This document shows positions 25,626 to 37,002 of a stretch of 64,000 bases of DNA, in pieces. The notes beneath the pieces are model-generated. The model ran no database searches. It was given only the letters and a program-made list of their open reading frames with translations, and had not been told where the DNA came from. Within the stretch, counting starts at the first letter, position 1. Each line of letters opens with the position of its first letter. A program made the translations under genes and the position numbers. This DNA is from Gibbula magus (lineage: Eukaryota > Mollusca > Gastropoda > Trochida > Trochidae): contig OW388289.1 in NCBI GenBank assembly GCA_936450465.1, positions 66,524,420 through 66,588,419 of the forward strand. The letters are read 5' to 3'.

Positions 25626-27682
25626 GGAGAGCGGGGATGGTTCGGACTATTTTCAGACCAATCTTCCTGGACAATTAAATTCTTAGATATGAAAGCCATG
25701 ATACATGCCTCAATAAAGCTTAATATATTATCTATGTATATGCCTTGAATGAGAATGCTACCTCTCGTAGTAAAATAAGTGTATCAGATTGGTGTATCAC
25801 AGGTAGGGACAAGGGGTAGGGTACATCCGGACAGATACTGCTTTTGCTGAAAAATCAGTTTATTGCAATGAAGTTATATGAAAATGAAATGAATATGAAC
25901 ATACATCAAGTACAACTATACACTACTACCGCAGTTCTCTGCTATTCTGTAAACACAACTTACATGACAAAGCATCAAGATATGTAATCAAAAACGAAAT
26001 CCGAGAGATTTTTTCCTTATACAAAGTAATCCTATACAGCTCTTATAGAAATCAATCAACGTATAAAAGAAGAATCATAATTATACCCCCGCTACGAAGT
26101 AAGCTGGGGTATATAGCGGTCATTCCGTCCGTCCGTCTGTCCTTCCGTCCGGTCAATTTTCTCAAAAACCGTCAGAGGTACATCAACCAAACTTTGTACA
26201 GTTGTTAACCATGTTATTCCGATCGGGCACAGACAATTTTCAATTTTCTGAGATTTAAATTTTGTGTCGTTTCCATGGAAACGTCACTTTTTGGACTTAG
26301 TTTTATGGGGTTCAATGGGGACAAGTTTTCTCGTATACTGTTCAACCTAGGTAAATGAAATTTTGGTTGTGAGTACTCATGACCATACTCTTCATCGAGT
26401 TCGAAAACCAGTTCTTAAATATTATTTTTTACAGAGTTATGGCCCTTGAATCCGAAATTGAACTTTGTACCAAAAGAGCTGTGATGCTCCAATTGGGACA
26501 AGTTTTCTCAGCAACTATTACATCTAGGTGAATGAAATTTTACATGTAGGTAGTCCAGATGATACACTTTATCGAGTTCACAGTCCAGTTCCGAAATATT
26601 ATTTTTTACGGCGATATGAAGCCCTTGAATCTGTAATTGAACTTGGTACAAATTACCGGTGTGATGCTCTGATGGGAAAAATTAAGTTACCTGAAAAATA
26701 TACATCTGGGTGAATGAAATTTTGTAATAACAAAGCCAGTTCCTAAAATTATTTTGAACAATATTATGATGCTTGAAGCTGTTGTTTAAACATAGTAACC
26801 TTCACATCTATAATTCTCAATGAACGGATAGCGGATGGCGGGGGTATGTGAGCCATGCTCTTGTTAGTTGCCCATTCTGGAAATTCATTAAAATCGCTTA
26901 CAAGATTTATATTGAGGTTATTGCAAAATGTTCAAGAGAAGGCATGGTTGTGGAATTTTTTTTAAAACAGTCATACGTCGACGACGCGTTTATCGTAGCA
27001 ATGTTTTTGAAGGTGTCAAAATATGTACGTGTCTGCCATATATGCGTCTTTGCCGTGTATTTGACCAGTATGTCAACAAAGTAACGTTTAGCAAACTGCA
27101 ATAAATTATAGACCATTACTCATTTGACTTTTGAAAGTAAGCAACCAGTTTTCAATGAATAGGCATTAACGGTGTAATACCGATATTAAATATAATTTAA
27201 ACAAAATTAAAAATGTTAAAAGCAAAGGCTTTTGATTAATTGTCATGTCTGTGAAAGTTTAAAACAATCGCACACATAATAAATCAATAAGGACATGTAT
27301 GGGGTAGGTTCACATGGACGAAGCTACCCCATTGTAACGTTTTTAAGATAGATATAAATTGACAACCAGACAGTAATGATTATACGCGAATGAAACTGTC
27401 CACATATGAAGTGTGCTTATCACTGTCAGGAAACATTCTATTCCTGAAAAATACGATGCCTTTTATGGCAGTGGGCGCTAACGTTCTGATAGTCAAAAGT
27501 TACATCGGATTTGGTAAAAAACGAAAATCGTCTTAGCTGATTAAACTTTTCGTGAATATGGCTTGGTTGTTGACGTGGCGCGAGTTTCCTCAAACAATGA
27601 AAACATATGTTAAATTTTCGGTTTGGGAGTAAGTGGGGGTGTCCGAACCATCCCGCTGTCCGAACCATCCCGCTCTCTTTGC
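25626..27682. mobile_element. About 2-kb element with GAGAGCGGGATGGTTCGGAC ends
   Basis: The left boundary reads GAGAGCGGGGATGGTTCGGAC (near 25,626). The right boundary (27,648-27,682) carries the inverse twice in a row: two CCGAACCATCCCGCT words, then CTC. This pair of inverted termini about 2.05 kb apart marks a probable DNA transposon or large non-autonomous derivative. The interior has no recognisable transposase, and another element (26,093-26,855) is nested within it. Exact ends and target duplication could not be fixed. The duplicated terminal word on the right suggests slippage or a second element end. Confidence 0.6.
26093..26855 (+). mobile_element. Nested GTCCGTCC element with ~178-bp internal repeats
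   Basis: Starts ATACCCCCGCTACGAAGTAA, followed by GGTCATTCCGTCCGTCCGTC. It ends GGCGGGGGTATGTGAGC, the first ten bases of the two ends being inverse (ATACCCCCGC / GCGGGGGTAT). Inside are three diverged direct repeats (landmark AATGAAAT at 26,354, 26,531 and 26,713; GTGATGCTC at 26,481 and 26,661). This design is a widespread invertebrate repeat form. The ATCAACCAAACTTTGTACA word near the start recurs in variant form in the elements at 31.4 and 51.9 kb. No transposase ORF. Confidence 0.75.
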
Positions 27683-27861
27683 ATGACGACTTGGTCTTTT
27701 TGATCTTGGTTAGTTGATATATTGACCAGTGTTGATGCGGGGGCGGTGTGGAGAACATCTGTATTTAGCAAGGGTTGATCTGACTTTCAAATGAATAAAT
27801 TTCTTATTTAGAATGAACATCAAATAGAATTTTGAAGCAAAAATACAGTGAACATTTCGAT

Positions 27862-28345
27862 TAAGATAAGATAAAGATAGATAAGATAACTTAAAGACTT
27901 TATTGCCCGTTAGGGAATTTGTTTCACGTCTGAGTGTACAAAAATATACACATTCATTTACAATACATTCATGGAATTACACAAAACAGTCATGTAAAAC
28001 ATGTGCAGGTAATTTATGAAGCCAACGTTTGAGCCTGTCCTTCATGAAGTTCATCTAATGTCTTAAAGATACGATAAGAGATTTTCTCTCCTTGTTTAAA
28101 TATCTTATTAAATTTGTTTCTATTTGTTAGAGACACGGAGTTGAACCAACATTGAATAGAGAACATGAGTGTAGACTGAAAACAGGTTTTATAGAAAAGA
28201 TTCAAAATAGTTGAGTCAATGTTGTAAGATCGGAGCTTCCTGAGGACATGAAGGCGAGAATGACACTTGCGATCCGTATTGTCAGAGACATTTAACTTAT
28301 TATCAATTCGAGTTCCAAGATATTTGTAACAAGTAGTTGTCACTA
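27862..28345 (-). pseudogene. 5'-truncated LINE: RT C-terminus and 3' tail
   Basis: On the minus strand, 28,343-28,014 gives a 109-residue open frame typical of the segment after the RT catalytic domain of non-LTR retrotransposons. It starts YKYLGTRIDNKLNVSDNTD, then has LHVLRKLRSYNIDSTILNLF and FQSTLMFSIQCWF. The following 3' UTR runs to about 27,862, where CGGGCAATAAAGTC is followed by a TTATCT-type tandem tail. Homology stops abruptly at about 28,345, where another repeat begins (GACATGATCCCCC), so the insertion is 5' truncated. It cannot move itself. Confidence 0.85.
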
Positions 28346-28623
28346 AGTAGACATGATCCCCCGCCGCAAATTAATACTTCAAAATTGAAAAATAATGTCA
28401 ACAAAATCGGCTGGGCCCTGAATTTTCCCTAAAATTGTCACTGGTGTAAGATAATGATGATAATCCAATCAATACTTCTTGCGATATTGATGCTTGTGAC
28501 AAGCTTAACATGTCGACAAACTCAAAGTTCCGCTGTGACCTTGAACATCATCTAATCATCCCTTGTTTTCCCTTGGAGAAGCTATGTGTAAGATATGAAG
28601 AGAATACAGTGAATGGTTCTTAA

Positions 28624-29448
28624 AGAGCCATCACGGATGTTAGTGTTTAAATTTTTTGGAAAATATACTTATAACGTCATTCGCCAGAGAAATCTTTTAT
28701 CTACAACATGGCATATATAATTTTCATATCACGACAATGTATTGCAATTTGGTTTCAAAGAGAAGTATCACTTCGACTAGCGCGCGCCTAGGGTATCTGA
28801 CGTATATAAACAGGGTCCCCTTTTTTGCGTAATACGTACTACACAAACAGCAAGCACTTCCGAAGCGTGAAGGCTCGTCTCCAGCGCAAGTCGCCATAAC
28901 AACCCATGTGCTGCACGTGCTTCACGTGTCTCTCTTGCAAAGTACCCTTGTCACACATTACTGAATGTGACGATTTCTTTACAAACAATGTTTCTGAGAA
29001 TATACAAATTATTTCCTGTTTAATGTACTTTTTATTGAGATAAGACCAGCAAGTTATGACAAATTTTTACTCTCATTAATTATAAAATTCAAGAAAAATA
29101 CCTAGTTCGGTAAAACAATTATTCCAATATCTGTAGCAAATACATAATTAAATGAAATGGTAAATAAATAACCATCAAAAACTTATCTATTTCGATTTCT
29201 TTCATTGCTAATATTTGTTGTTATTCTTTCGTGTCTTTTTTTACTGTGTGTGAGCTAGACCATAATGCTTTGCGCTTGAAAATAATAGACTGGATCTATA
29301 TTTAGACTGGAAAACACCTTTACTAATTAATGCAATTTCTCGGCTTATTTTAAGTTGGGAAAATTAGGGAAAAATTAAGTGTATTTATTTCACGGAGACA
29401 GATTTTTGGAAAAATTTTGATATTTTCATCAACATCCATGATGGTTCT
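28624..29448. mobile_element. 825-bp TTAA-target element
   Basis: It interrupts the tandem repeat at GGTTC|TTAA|GATATCCC. TTAA lies on both sides (28,620-28,623 and 29,449-29,452). Its termini are AGAGCCATCACGGATGTT and the inverse of AGAACCATCATGGATGTT, so the inverted ends match in about 16 of 18 positions. Uninterrupted units of the same repeat give the empty site (GGTTCTTGAGATATCCC). TTAA specificity points to the piggyBac or Kolobok type. No transposase ORF is present. It contains a TATA-box region (see 28,803). Confidence 0.8.
28803..28810 (+). promoter_or_regulatory. TATA-box-like sequence inside the TTAA element
   Basis: TATATAAA lies directly after a locally GC-rich segment (AGCGCGCGCCTAGGG) and 20-60 bp before CCCC and further GC-rich sequence (28,860-28,930). 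The arrangement resembles a core promoter, but no ORF follows. It could be a relic of an autonomous parent. Confidence 0.3.
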
Positions 29449-29960
29449 TTAAGATATCCCGCTGACAAGCTTTACATGTACATTAACATGTAACAGAAAT
29501 CAAAGTTTCACTGTGAGCTTGAGAATAATGTCAAGGTCACCAAAATCGAATCAGCCCTTTGTCTTCCCTAGGAGGTGCTTTGTGTAAGATATGATGAAAT
29601 TCCGGTGAATGGTTCTTGAGATATCCCGCTGACAAGCTTTAAATGTACATTAACATGTCGAAAAATTCAAAGTTCCGCTGTGACCTTGAGAATAATGTCA
29701 AACTCACCAGAATCTAATCAGCCCTTTTGTCTTCCCTTGGTGAAGCTATGTGTATAATATGAAGAGAATCCAGTGGATGGTTCTTGAGATATCCTGCTGA
29801 TAAGGGTATAATGACAAAGTCTCGTTGTGACCTTGAAATGAAGGTCAAGGTCACAAACCTCTGTAGGAACATTACTCTCCCCATGATGAACCCATATGCA
29901 AAATATAAAAAGAATCCAGCGAATAGTATTTGAGTTATTCCATTTCGTACGATCGGACGC

Positions 29961-30289
29961 ATTCGAATACTATATCCCCCGCTTCGCGCTAAACGCTAAT
30001 AATATTGGTTCTGAGTGGTCAGCGCTGAAAGGCAGACGGTCATCTCGCTCCCACAACAAAGCTGTATTCTATGGGAAATATTGCTCTAAGATGTCCACAA
30101 TTTTTAAAGGAGTTCGCACATACACCTTTGGTCATATATCTCTGAACTTTCATCATAGTGTTTATTCATCATGATATTGCAAATCCCATTCCTGAGGCCA
30201 CTGTTGAAGACAGGCAAATGCAGGTCATTTTGTAATTCTGGCATCCCTAATGTTCGTCGACCCAATCAAGGAACCAAAGTCATCTCAAG
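29961..30289. other. Unassigned DNA
   Basis: Includes TATATCCCCCGCTTCGCG at about 29,972-29,989, which resembles the start of the element at 26,093 (ATACCCCCGCTACGAAG) and may be a fragment of that family. A 92-codon ORF here has no recognised domain. Confidence 0.4.
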
Positions 30290-31440
30290 TCGCAACATCT
30301 AGAACATTAATCTGACGAAGTTTAAAGATGATTTGGAAAATTCTTATCTTCTGCAACATCCATCAAATGATGTCACTGAACTAGTCAAGCAGTACACGGA
30401 CACCTTGCAAAACATCCTCAACAATCAAGCACCATGTAAGAAGCGGAATATCATTTAAAGACATCACTGTCAATGGTGTGACGTCATATATGACGTCAAG
30501 CTGAGAAAAAATGGAGGAAATCTAACCTTGAAATAAATCGATAGATCTATAAAACTCATAGAACATTTGTAAATAAACTGCGTCAAAATAATGCGTCAAG
30601 CCAAGTGACATACTGTACACAGAAGATCAAACATTTTTGAAACAAAGCAAAGAGTCTTCACTGATTCATTAAATCAGTCCATGGCAAAAATGATGATATA
30701 ACATTACCGAAAACATCAAATACCGTTGAATTGGCCAAACAAATTAAAAAACTTCTTCAAGGACAAGATGCTTACAATTCGTGCTGCAATTGAAGCCATT
30801 AATGCAGAGAAGGGTGAGAATGAAATTGTGTATCATTTCAGTGGCTCCAGACTGCTCGACTTGCACCCGTTCACTCCAGCTGAGATCATGGAACTCATCT
30901 TGTAACTTAAAGTCTTTGTGACCTCGATCCTCTGCCCACCCTATTACTGATGGATCTCTTGCCTGTTATCACAGACATAGTAAACAGTAGTCTCGTTTCT
31001 CGAATCTTGCCAGAATTTCTTAAAGAAGCAATTGTGAAACCTCTATTTAAGAAATATAATCTGGATTTGAATGAACTAAACAACTATAGACCGATTTCAA
31101 ATTTCAGTTTTCTGTCACAAATCGTCGAAGACCTGTTGCAAGGAGATTTTGCAACATCTCCTCTTATGATCTCCTTGATAAATTTCAGTCTAAATATAGA
31201 CCATATTATACTAAAGAATCAGTGTTAACGACAGCCGCTGCATCGTAGATTCAAGAGATCTGACCTCGCTAGTTCTTTTAGACTTTAGTGCCACATTTGA
31301 CACTGTTTATCAAGGAATACTTCTGAAAATATTGGAATTTCATATTGGCATCAGTGGTACCACGCTATTTGCAAGACTGGACTCAAGTTGTTGATTTCAT
31401 TGATGGCTAGCAATCTCCACAAACTGTACTGACGTGTGGA
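30290..31440 (+). pseudogene. Decayed LINE: linker and N-terminal reverse transcriptase
   Basis: Fragments of a non-LTR retrotransposon polyprotein occur in the correct order, in changing frames. Near 30,320-30,440: FKDDLENSYLLQHPSNDVTE and TDTLQNILNNQAP (endonuclease-RT linker). Near 30,850-30,900: LHPFTPAEIMELIL. At 30,950-31,140: LLPVITDIVNSSLVSRILPE, FLKEAIVKPLFKK and NYRPISNFSFLSQIVE (RT blocks 1-2). Near 31,275-31,350: LLDFSATFDTVYQ (the block A region) and GISGTT. Stops and frameshifts separate these pieces. Block A aspartates are present, but the YADD-containing part is missing: repeat sequence takes over at about 31,440. This is a different, older copy from the LINE tails elsewhere in the window. 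Confidence 0.85.
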
Positions 31441-32175
31441 GTTCCTCCATAGAAACATAACCAGAAGAGTGACTCTGCAAGAAAATCATTTTGTGCGGAG
31501 AATATCTCCCAAATTGAACATGCTAGCTTCACCAAACTTGCTACACATGTTAGCCATGATATTGAGGTGTGCCTTCTGAGGGTTAGACCGATTTCTGATT
31601 TTTTTGGGGGGCGGTTTCCATAGAAAAATGACTAGAACAGTGACTCTGTAAGGAAATGATTTTGTGCGAAGCATATCTCCTAAACTAAACTAGCTACATG
31701 TAGCTTCACCAACCTTGCTACAAATGTTAGCCATGATCTCTAGTTGTGCCTTTTCAGATTTGGACGGATTTCTGCATTTTATTGTTGGCGGTTTCCATGG
31801 AAACTTGACCAAAACAGTGATTATGTGAGACCTTATCTCCCAAACTATACATTCTAGCTACACCAAACTTCATACACATGGCAACCATGGTGCCTAGATG
31901 TGCCTTTTGAGGATTAGACCTGTTTCCAAAATTTATTTTTGGCGGTTTCCATGGAAACATGACTTATCATGCCTCTTTGAGACCTATATCTGATAACTTA
32001 ACTTCAAAGCTTCACAAAATGTCAACTCTTCGATGTTTAAACACCTCCGAAACTGTATGTGCCCCTTTCAACAAACAATACATATATGTTATATCCATAA
32101 TCTGTATCCATGCATGTGCTTTTTACTAATTAAAAAAGTCTTTCACCTTTGAGGGGTGCGGGTATGTTAGCTAAG
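31440..32175 (+). mobile_element. Internal-repeat element, forward copy
   Basis: Opposite-orientation relative of the block at 23,461-24,131. Units of about 171-178 bp (GTGACTCTG at 31,469 and 31,640, GTGATTATG at 31,818) contain TTTTGTGCGGAGAATATCTC, CTTCACCAAACTTGCTACAC and GGCGGTTTCCATGG. The far end reads GGGGTGCGGGTATGTTAGCT (32,153-32,172), close to the GCGGGGGTATGTGAGC end of the 26,093 element, so the three copies share an end and an internal layout. Minus-strand ORFs here follow the repeat and are not genes. Confidence 0.7.
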
Positions 32176-34133
32176 CGCGCTTCTATACTTGTTAGAACGG
32201 ATTTCATAATATGTTTGTTCACTGGCTTATAAACAATTTGAAAGTTTAAAGTTAAACTGTTTTATTAATTCCGTCGGCAGGCACCGACATGCAAATTAAA
32301 CTTACACTATTCAAACCGGTAACAAGCTGGTGAACACACACATTATGAAATCTCTCTCTTAAAATGACACAGGGTATTTCACTTACATATGCACTGTCAC
32401 GCACATTTAAGTAGTTATATTTACCTAAACTAGGGTTTTATTTACTTTCCATAGTATCACTAAAGTAACCGGATTTTCCACTCGGAAGGTATGGTTTGCT
32501 CACAGAATGCAAGGCCCTGAAGAACTTTATTGTTCGTACAAGACCAAGTTTTCCCCGTGGACTTCATAATCCAATCATCTGCGTCTGGCCAAAATCTCTC
32601 AAGACACATTCCAGCACTGGTAGCAGCAAATTATCCCCTTACGAGGCCTCATCATCCATTAACCCACATTTAGTCAGCACAGTATATCCAAGGCTGCCGT
32701 AATATATCACAAAACATGTTGTGCACAGGTTAATAAACAATAAAACGGCCCTCCTAATTACTGTCGGGTACGTAATGTTCTCAATTGTGGGGATGTGAGA
32801 ATAATATAACCTGATATGAAAAGGGCGTGAAAATAAAAAAAATTCAACGAACACATTAGTCATTAAATATTTCATTATTCCAGTGCCCATGGGGATGCTA
32901 TAGAACGGTGGTTAGCACGAGGGTCAAAGGTTGGGGTTTGTCCCGTCATGCTTTCTTTGTCTCAGGCATCTATATTCCCAACGGGGTATACTGTCTGTTG
33001 TATGCAGTAAGATGCTGGTGCAATGCTTCATTGACATTCAGTGCAGCTGACGTTTACAGATTTCACCAGCTCACATATCCCTGAACCGGGATTGTCTTAT
33101 CTGGTGAAATGAGTTGCTTTTACAGCGTCATTCATCCATTACCCGCCCTAGAAAAGGTACTGGTTGCTTTGTGCCTAGCTTGATCTGACTATAGCTTTCA
33201 AGGGACATCGCTCGAAGGATGATAATTGATTTCTTACCTGCGCGAATGTGCATGTATCTCACAATGTAAACTGGATCAATCTTCTTTAATACAATACGAT
33301 GAGCTAATTCTCACCGGTGTATTGGTCTCTTCAAGTCTATATAATGTTGTCGATTGCTATACATTTGTATTTCAGCATTCATTGTTACTAAGAACGAGAT
33401 TATTGTGACTGTTTCGTTTTGCCACTCATACATGTATGTGTGTACTTTTGCAAACCTAATCATATGTGTAATGAAGTAGTGTAATGTATCTGATAGTAAT
33501 AATAACGTTTAAAAGTTACATTCTCATTTATTGTCAAGGTACATGCAAACAATAAACACATCATCAAAGTCATACACAGTCAGTGTATTTGTGAGGTTTG
33601 AATTGCATTGTGTACGGGACTAATGGAATAACCGAGTGCGTTCTTTAGAGGTGTTTATGAGTATACATGTATGTAGTTGTTTCCAGTATGTCGGTATCAA
33701 TTTGGTTGAGAAAAATGCTTCTAGTAATCCTTGTATTTCGTAATGGCATTACCAAATCAAGTATTCTATACATCTATTCCCAATCAGATGTGCCATACAT
33801 GTATTACAAATAAACGTTTCATAAGGTAGCATAAGGGACCTACAACAAACATTAATATTAATGTTCCCAATAAATAAGATTAAAGTTAGTAGAGTTCTGC
33901 TATGTATGTTATAACGGCATTAATATAATTGTTTCAGAAATGATAAATGGGAATATGTCAGCATGGACACCAGTGATAACAGTTCTAACATCGCACTTGT
34001 TATTACTCAAAGTTAGGCTGAATTTCTTTTAACATGCATATACTAAAATAATATATATGTTTTCCTTGATATTTCGTTATTGTTTTATATGTTACGTAAT
34101 TTCTTAATTACAGCACGTATAATTACGGAGTGT
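32176..34133. other. Unassigned DNA
   Basis: No coding sequence recognised. At about 32,905-32,950 the words GGTGGTTAGCACGAGGGTC and GGTTGGGGTTTGTCCC resemble the A- and B-box regions of tRNA-derived SINEs, but spacing and consensus are too poor to call one. The remainder is featureless. Confidence 0.45.
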
Positions 34134-34355
34134 GACTTTCGCGGAAATGATTCTGACAACACTAACGAATGAACACAAACAAATAATGGGTTCAAATCCA
34201 CCTCAAACTAGTAGAAAGAAACGTTTTTAAAAATACTTTATTAAAAAATAAAACAGCCGCCAAACGTTCATTAGCCAATCAGCTGATGGCGAGGAGTGTG
34301 ACGTGTTACTCAGAAGTCATGCCCTAACGAGTATCTGGCTTATGTCACTGTTTAT
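34134..34355 (+). repeat. Dispersed 220-bp repeat, copy 1
   Basis: Starts CTTTCGCGGAAATGATTCTG and includes AACGTTTTTAAAAATACTT, ACAGCCGCCAAACGTTCATT, AGCCAATCAGCTGATGG and GTGTGACGTGTTACTCAG. A second copy in the same orientation lies at 60,312-60,526, with one deletion and about 85% identity by eye. No coding capacity and no inverted ends, so it may be a SINE-like or LINE 3' fragment. Confidence 0.75.
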
Positions 34356-36832
34356 AATAAACTTATATTTCACTCTTCCAATCACAGCGTATTTGTTTTC
34401 TGGATGTACTATTTAATTAATATAGAATGTTCAATTGCAATGAAATGCAATGAGTTTAAGTTTATCAAAGAGGTGTAAACAGGTGAATCGTCTTCTTTAA
34501 AACCATACCACACTTTCCTCATTAACGTCTCATTACCATAATGGTAATTCATACAATCTTGGAGTGGCTCTCAAACAGTTCTGTGTGGAAAAGAAGCATT
34601 ACTTTATTGAAGAACTCACAAAAGCTAATTCCATTCCACCGTAACATTTGCACCTCACTATCGCCCATATGGTCGAACACGAATTACACATGTACCTACA
34701 GGTATACTGAAACCTCATCGTTACTGACATAAAGAAGTTGATTATTCATAATATCCTTGTTATCTCTGAATCATATCGTTTCAGCATTATATACAAGCAA
34801 CTTATCAATGGGCATATCCACAAGTAAGTTGTTCCTTTAAAGACACAGTTACACTGTAGTGGTGTACATAATCAGTCAACAAAAAACTGTAAATAACTCC
34901 ATCAGTAACAATGTTCTGGTAAAGAAATGGACATTCTTATTGCACAGTACTTTTACGTCTATGAGACACTGCAATGAGATTTAAAATAAAATATGTCCTG
35001 ATTACCTGATTAGTATTAAGCCTTGGCAGAATAGATTAATAAAGTAAACATATAAAAATGGGAATATCAAATTCGCACACACAGTAAATTGATAAATTGA
35101 AGACTCAACACATGCTTCATTTCATAACCTTCTGAATGATGTCCAACTATGTTTGAAAACTGTCTTTGAAATTACTTAAATATGATATACATATTTGTAT
35201 ATATTGAACTTAAGTATGGACGGAATTAAGTATAAATGCCTAAATAAACATAATATCTTCCATATTTTCCAATTTGAGATTAAAACGATTTTTTATTTTG
35301 AGATGTCGCATAAGATGTGTTGTGGTATATTGAAGAAAAAAACAGCATGGTTCAAAACTTTTAAATGATTACTTCTTCCGAAATATATTTGATCCAGTCG
35401 GTTTAAGCAGAATCCCCAATGAATTCTTTAACATGTTGGAGCACACACCTCAGTGTGAGTGCTTTCTTCCTTCTATGATGTGCACATGATTCGTAACGAT
35501 TTGATATGAATATTTCCATGAATACAACCCATAAAGGAATTCAGGAAATCTCCCATGTATCTAATGTATTGACCAGGGAATAAATCTATGCCTTCATCAG
35601 TCATTATCTTAATGAAATTGAAATATAAAAAATCCTAAGATATTGGTGCATTAGTCTGAAATGGAGGTCAACATTTTAAAATACAAAGGTAAAGTACTTA
35701 TTGTAAGAAAGAATTAATATTATAATGAAATTGGTATGGAATATTTTGTATAGCATAGATAATCAATCCGATGTTACTTTTATCAAACATTTGAAAACTA
35801 TTTCATTTTTAAAAGCATTGCTTGAAGGTGTTATTGTGTTTCAAACACATAATTATACACCTGATAAAGTGACATAAAATAGTTTAGTAAATCATAGTAT
35901 CAATCCGTTGGGCAAAGAAACATACCAACGTCGAATAAGGTATAAAATACAATACTGCTGCCGGATAAATTAGATTTTCGTTGATAATATATTTGTGAAG
36001 AGGTAGTCACAATTTCATTGTTCAGGGTATGATAATTTTAAGCTTACGTCTATTCAAACATATCTGGCATGGCCAAAGTCACCATTTCAAATGTTTTTGA
36101 TAATATGTTTGCAATTAAGCTGAATATTTTGAAATATTGAAAGTAAGTCACTTAAATTTATCCATGCATGCTTGCTGACAACTTGCAAAACAAGGTGGTC
36201 ACACCCCACATGTGACTATTGATCCACAATCGATACGCGATCCTCTAAACATAATGTTAAAATGTATGGTTAATATGTGAAACATCAGATTTCCTAACTT
36301 GATTTTAATTGAAAAGCAGATGATGTTTGATCAACATGGATATTATGACCTCATGTGAACCGGTTGATGACAAACGATGCTAATGTGAAGTATGAAAATC
36401 CTATCAGTGACCACCAAACAGGTATGGCTAGATTTTCAGAAAACGTGTCGTTCAATAAGGTCGCAAGTTATGGCTTTAGTATGTGAAAGGGATAGAGATA
36501 CTGTTTAAATCGATGTGTATAACAACTGATGAAACGAATGCAGTTTAAAATATGCAAAAGACCATTTTCGGTAGGAAACATCTACATGAGGATTTCTCTT
36601 TTATGCTTCTGTTGTCGTATTTACGACTGAGATTGTCAAACCTCTGTGCTTAATTTATTTCAATTAAAATGCCATTGCATATGAGATTGTCAGCATAAAA
36701 TATAGAATTCAGCTGAATTATTGAAAATATGATTAAAAAAACACACTTGCAGGATAATGTACACTTGTATGTCACAAACAAAACGGGACAGAAGCAAGTA
36801 CACAGAAATGATTCATCTGTCCTCATCAAAGT
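34356..36832. repeat. Diverged older copy of the 37.7-49 kb unit (flanking part)
   Basis: From about 34,800 the sequence aligns patchily with 40.6-41.2 kb, 45.5-46.1 kb and 51.2-51.4 kb. Shared words include AGTGGTGTACATAA, TTTAAAATAAAATATGTCCT and GAAGACTCAACACATGCTTC. It is therefore the flank of an earlier duplication of the cassette cluster. No ORF in it is conserved between copies strongly enough to annotate. Confidence 0.55.
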
Positions 36833-37002
36833 TCACTCGATCATTCCAATTGAAACAAAATCAATACCACACAAATCTATTACAAGAGCTGTACTTGTCA
36901 GTGTTCTTTTCTTTGAAGTATTTGTTATGTTTGAAATTGACGCCTCCAGAGACACACTGGTTGTTATTTGTCTTGAAGGTCCTTCTTGGAGACGCCATGA
37001 AT
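36833..37002 (-). CDS. Cassette copy 2, terminal exon
   Basis: Minus-strand exon candidate of 170 nt. A polypyrimidine stretch and acceptor (TTTTGTTTTCAAG) are followed by a frame reading SWRLQEGPSRQITTSVSLEA, NITNTSKKRTLTSTALVIDL, CGIDFVSIGMIE and TGA (36,833-36,835). The residues are Ser/Thr-rich with three possible N-glycosylation sites near SVSLEASISNITNTS. Length and phase equal those of copies 3 and 4. The protein family is not recognised. It could encode a short extracellular or cytoplasmic tail; without the upstream exons this is open. The upstream exon candidate is at 37,665. Confidence 0.35.

Larger units (their letters stand above)
28346..29960 (+). repeat. ~168-bp tandem repeat family, interrupted
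   Basis: Host repeat in two parts (28,346-28,619 and 29,453-29,960) separated by an 825-bp insertion. Units carry GGTTCTTGAGATATCCCGCT, GACAAGCTTTAAATGTACAT, AAAGTTCCGCTGTGACCTTG and a word like CTTCCCTTGGTGAAGCTATG. The GGTTCTT landmark recurs at 29,443, 29,611 and 29,779, a 168-bp period. A further diverged copy is at 12.74-13.01 kb. No coding frame survives along the units. Confidence 0.75.

Noticed and set aside
23400..32000. CRISPR-like array
   Set aside because: The direct repeats are long (about 170 bp), diverged and contiguous, without short identical repeats and unique spacers, and the DNA is eukaryotic.
32890..33000. tRNA gene or tRNA-derived SINE
   Set aside because: Only loose A-box and B-box resemblance (GGTTAGCACGAGGG, GGTTGGGGTTTGTCCC); no cloverleaf could be drawn.
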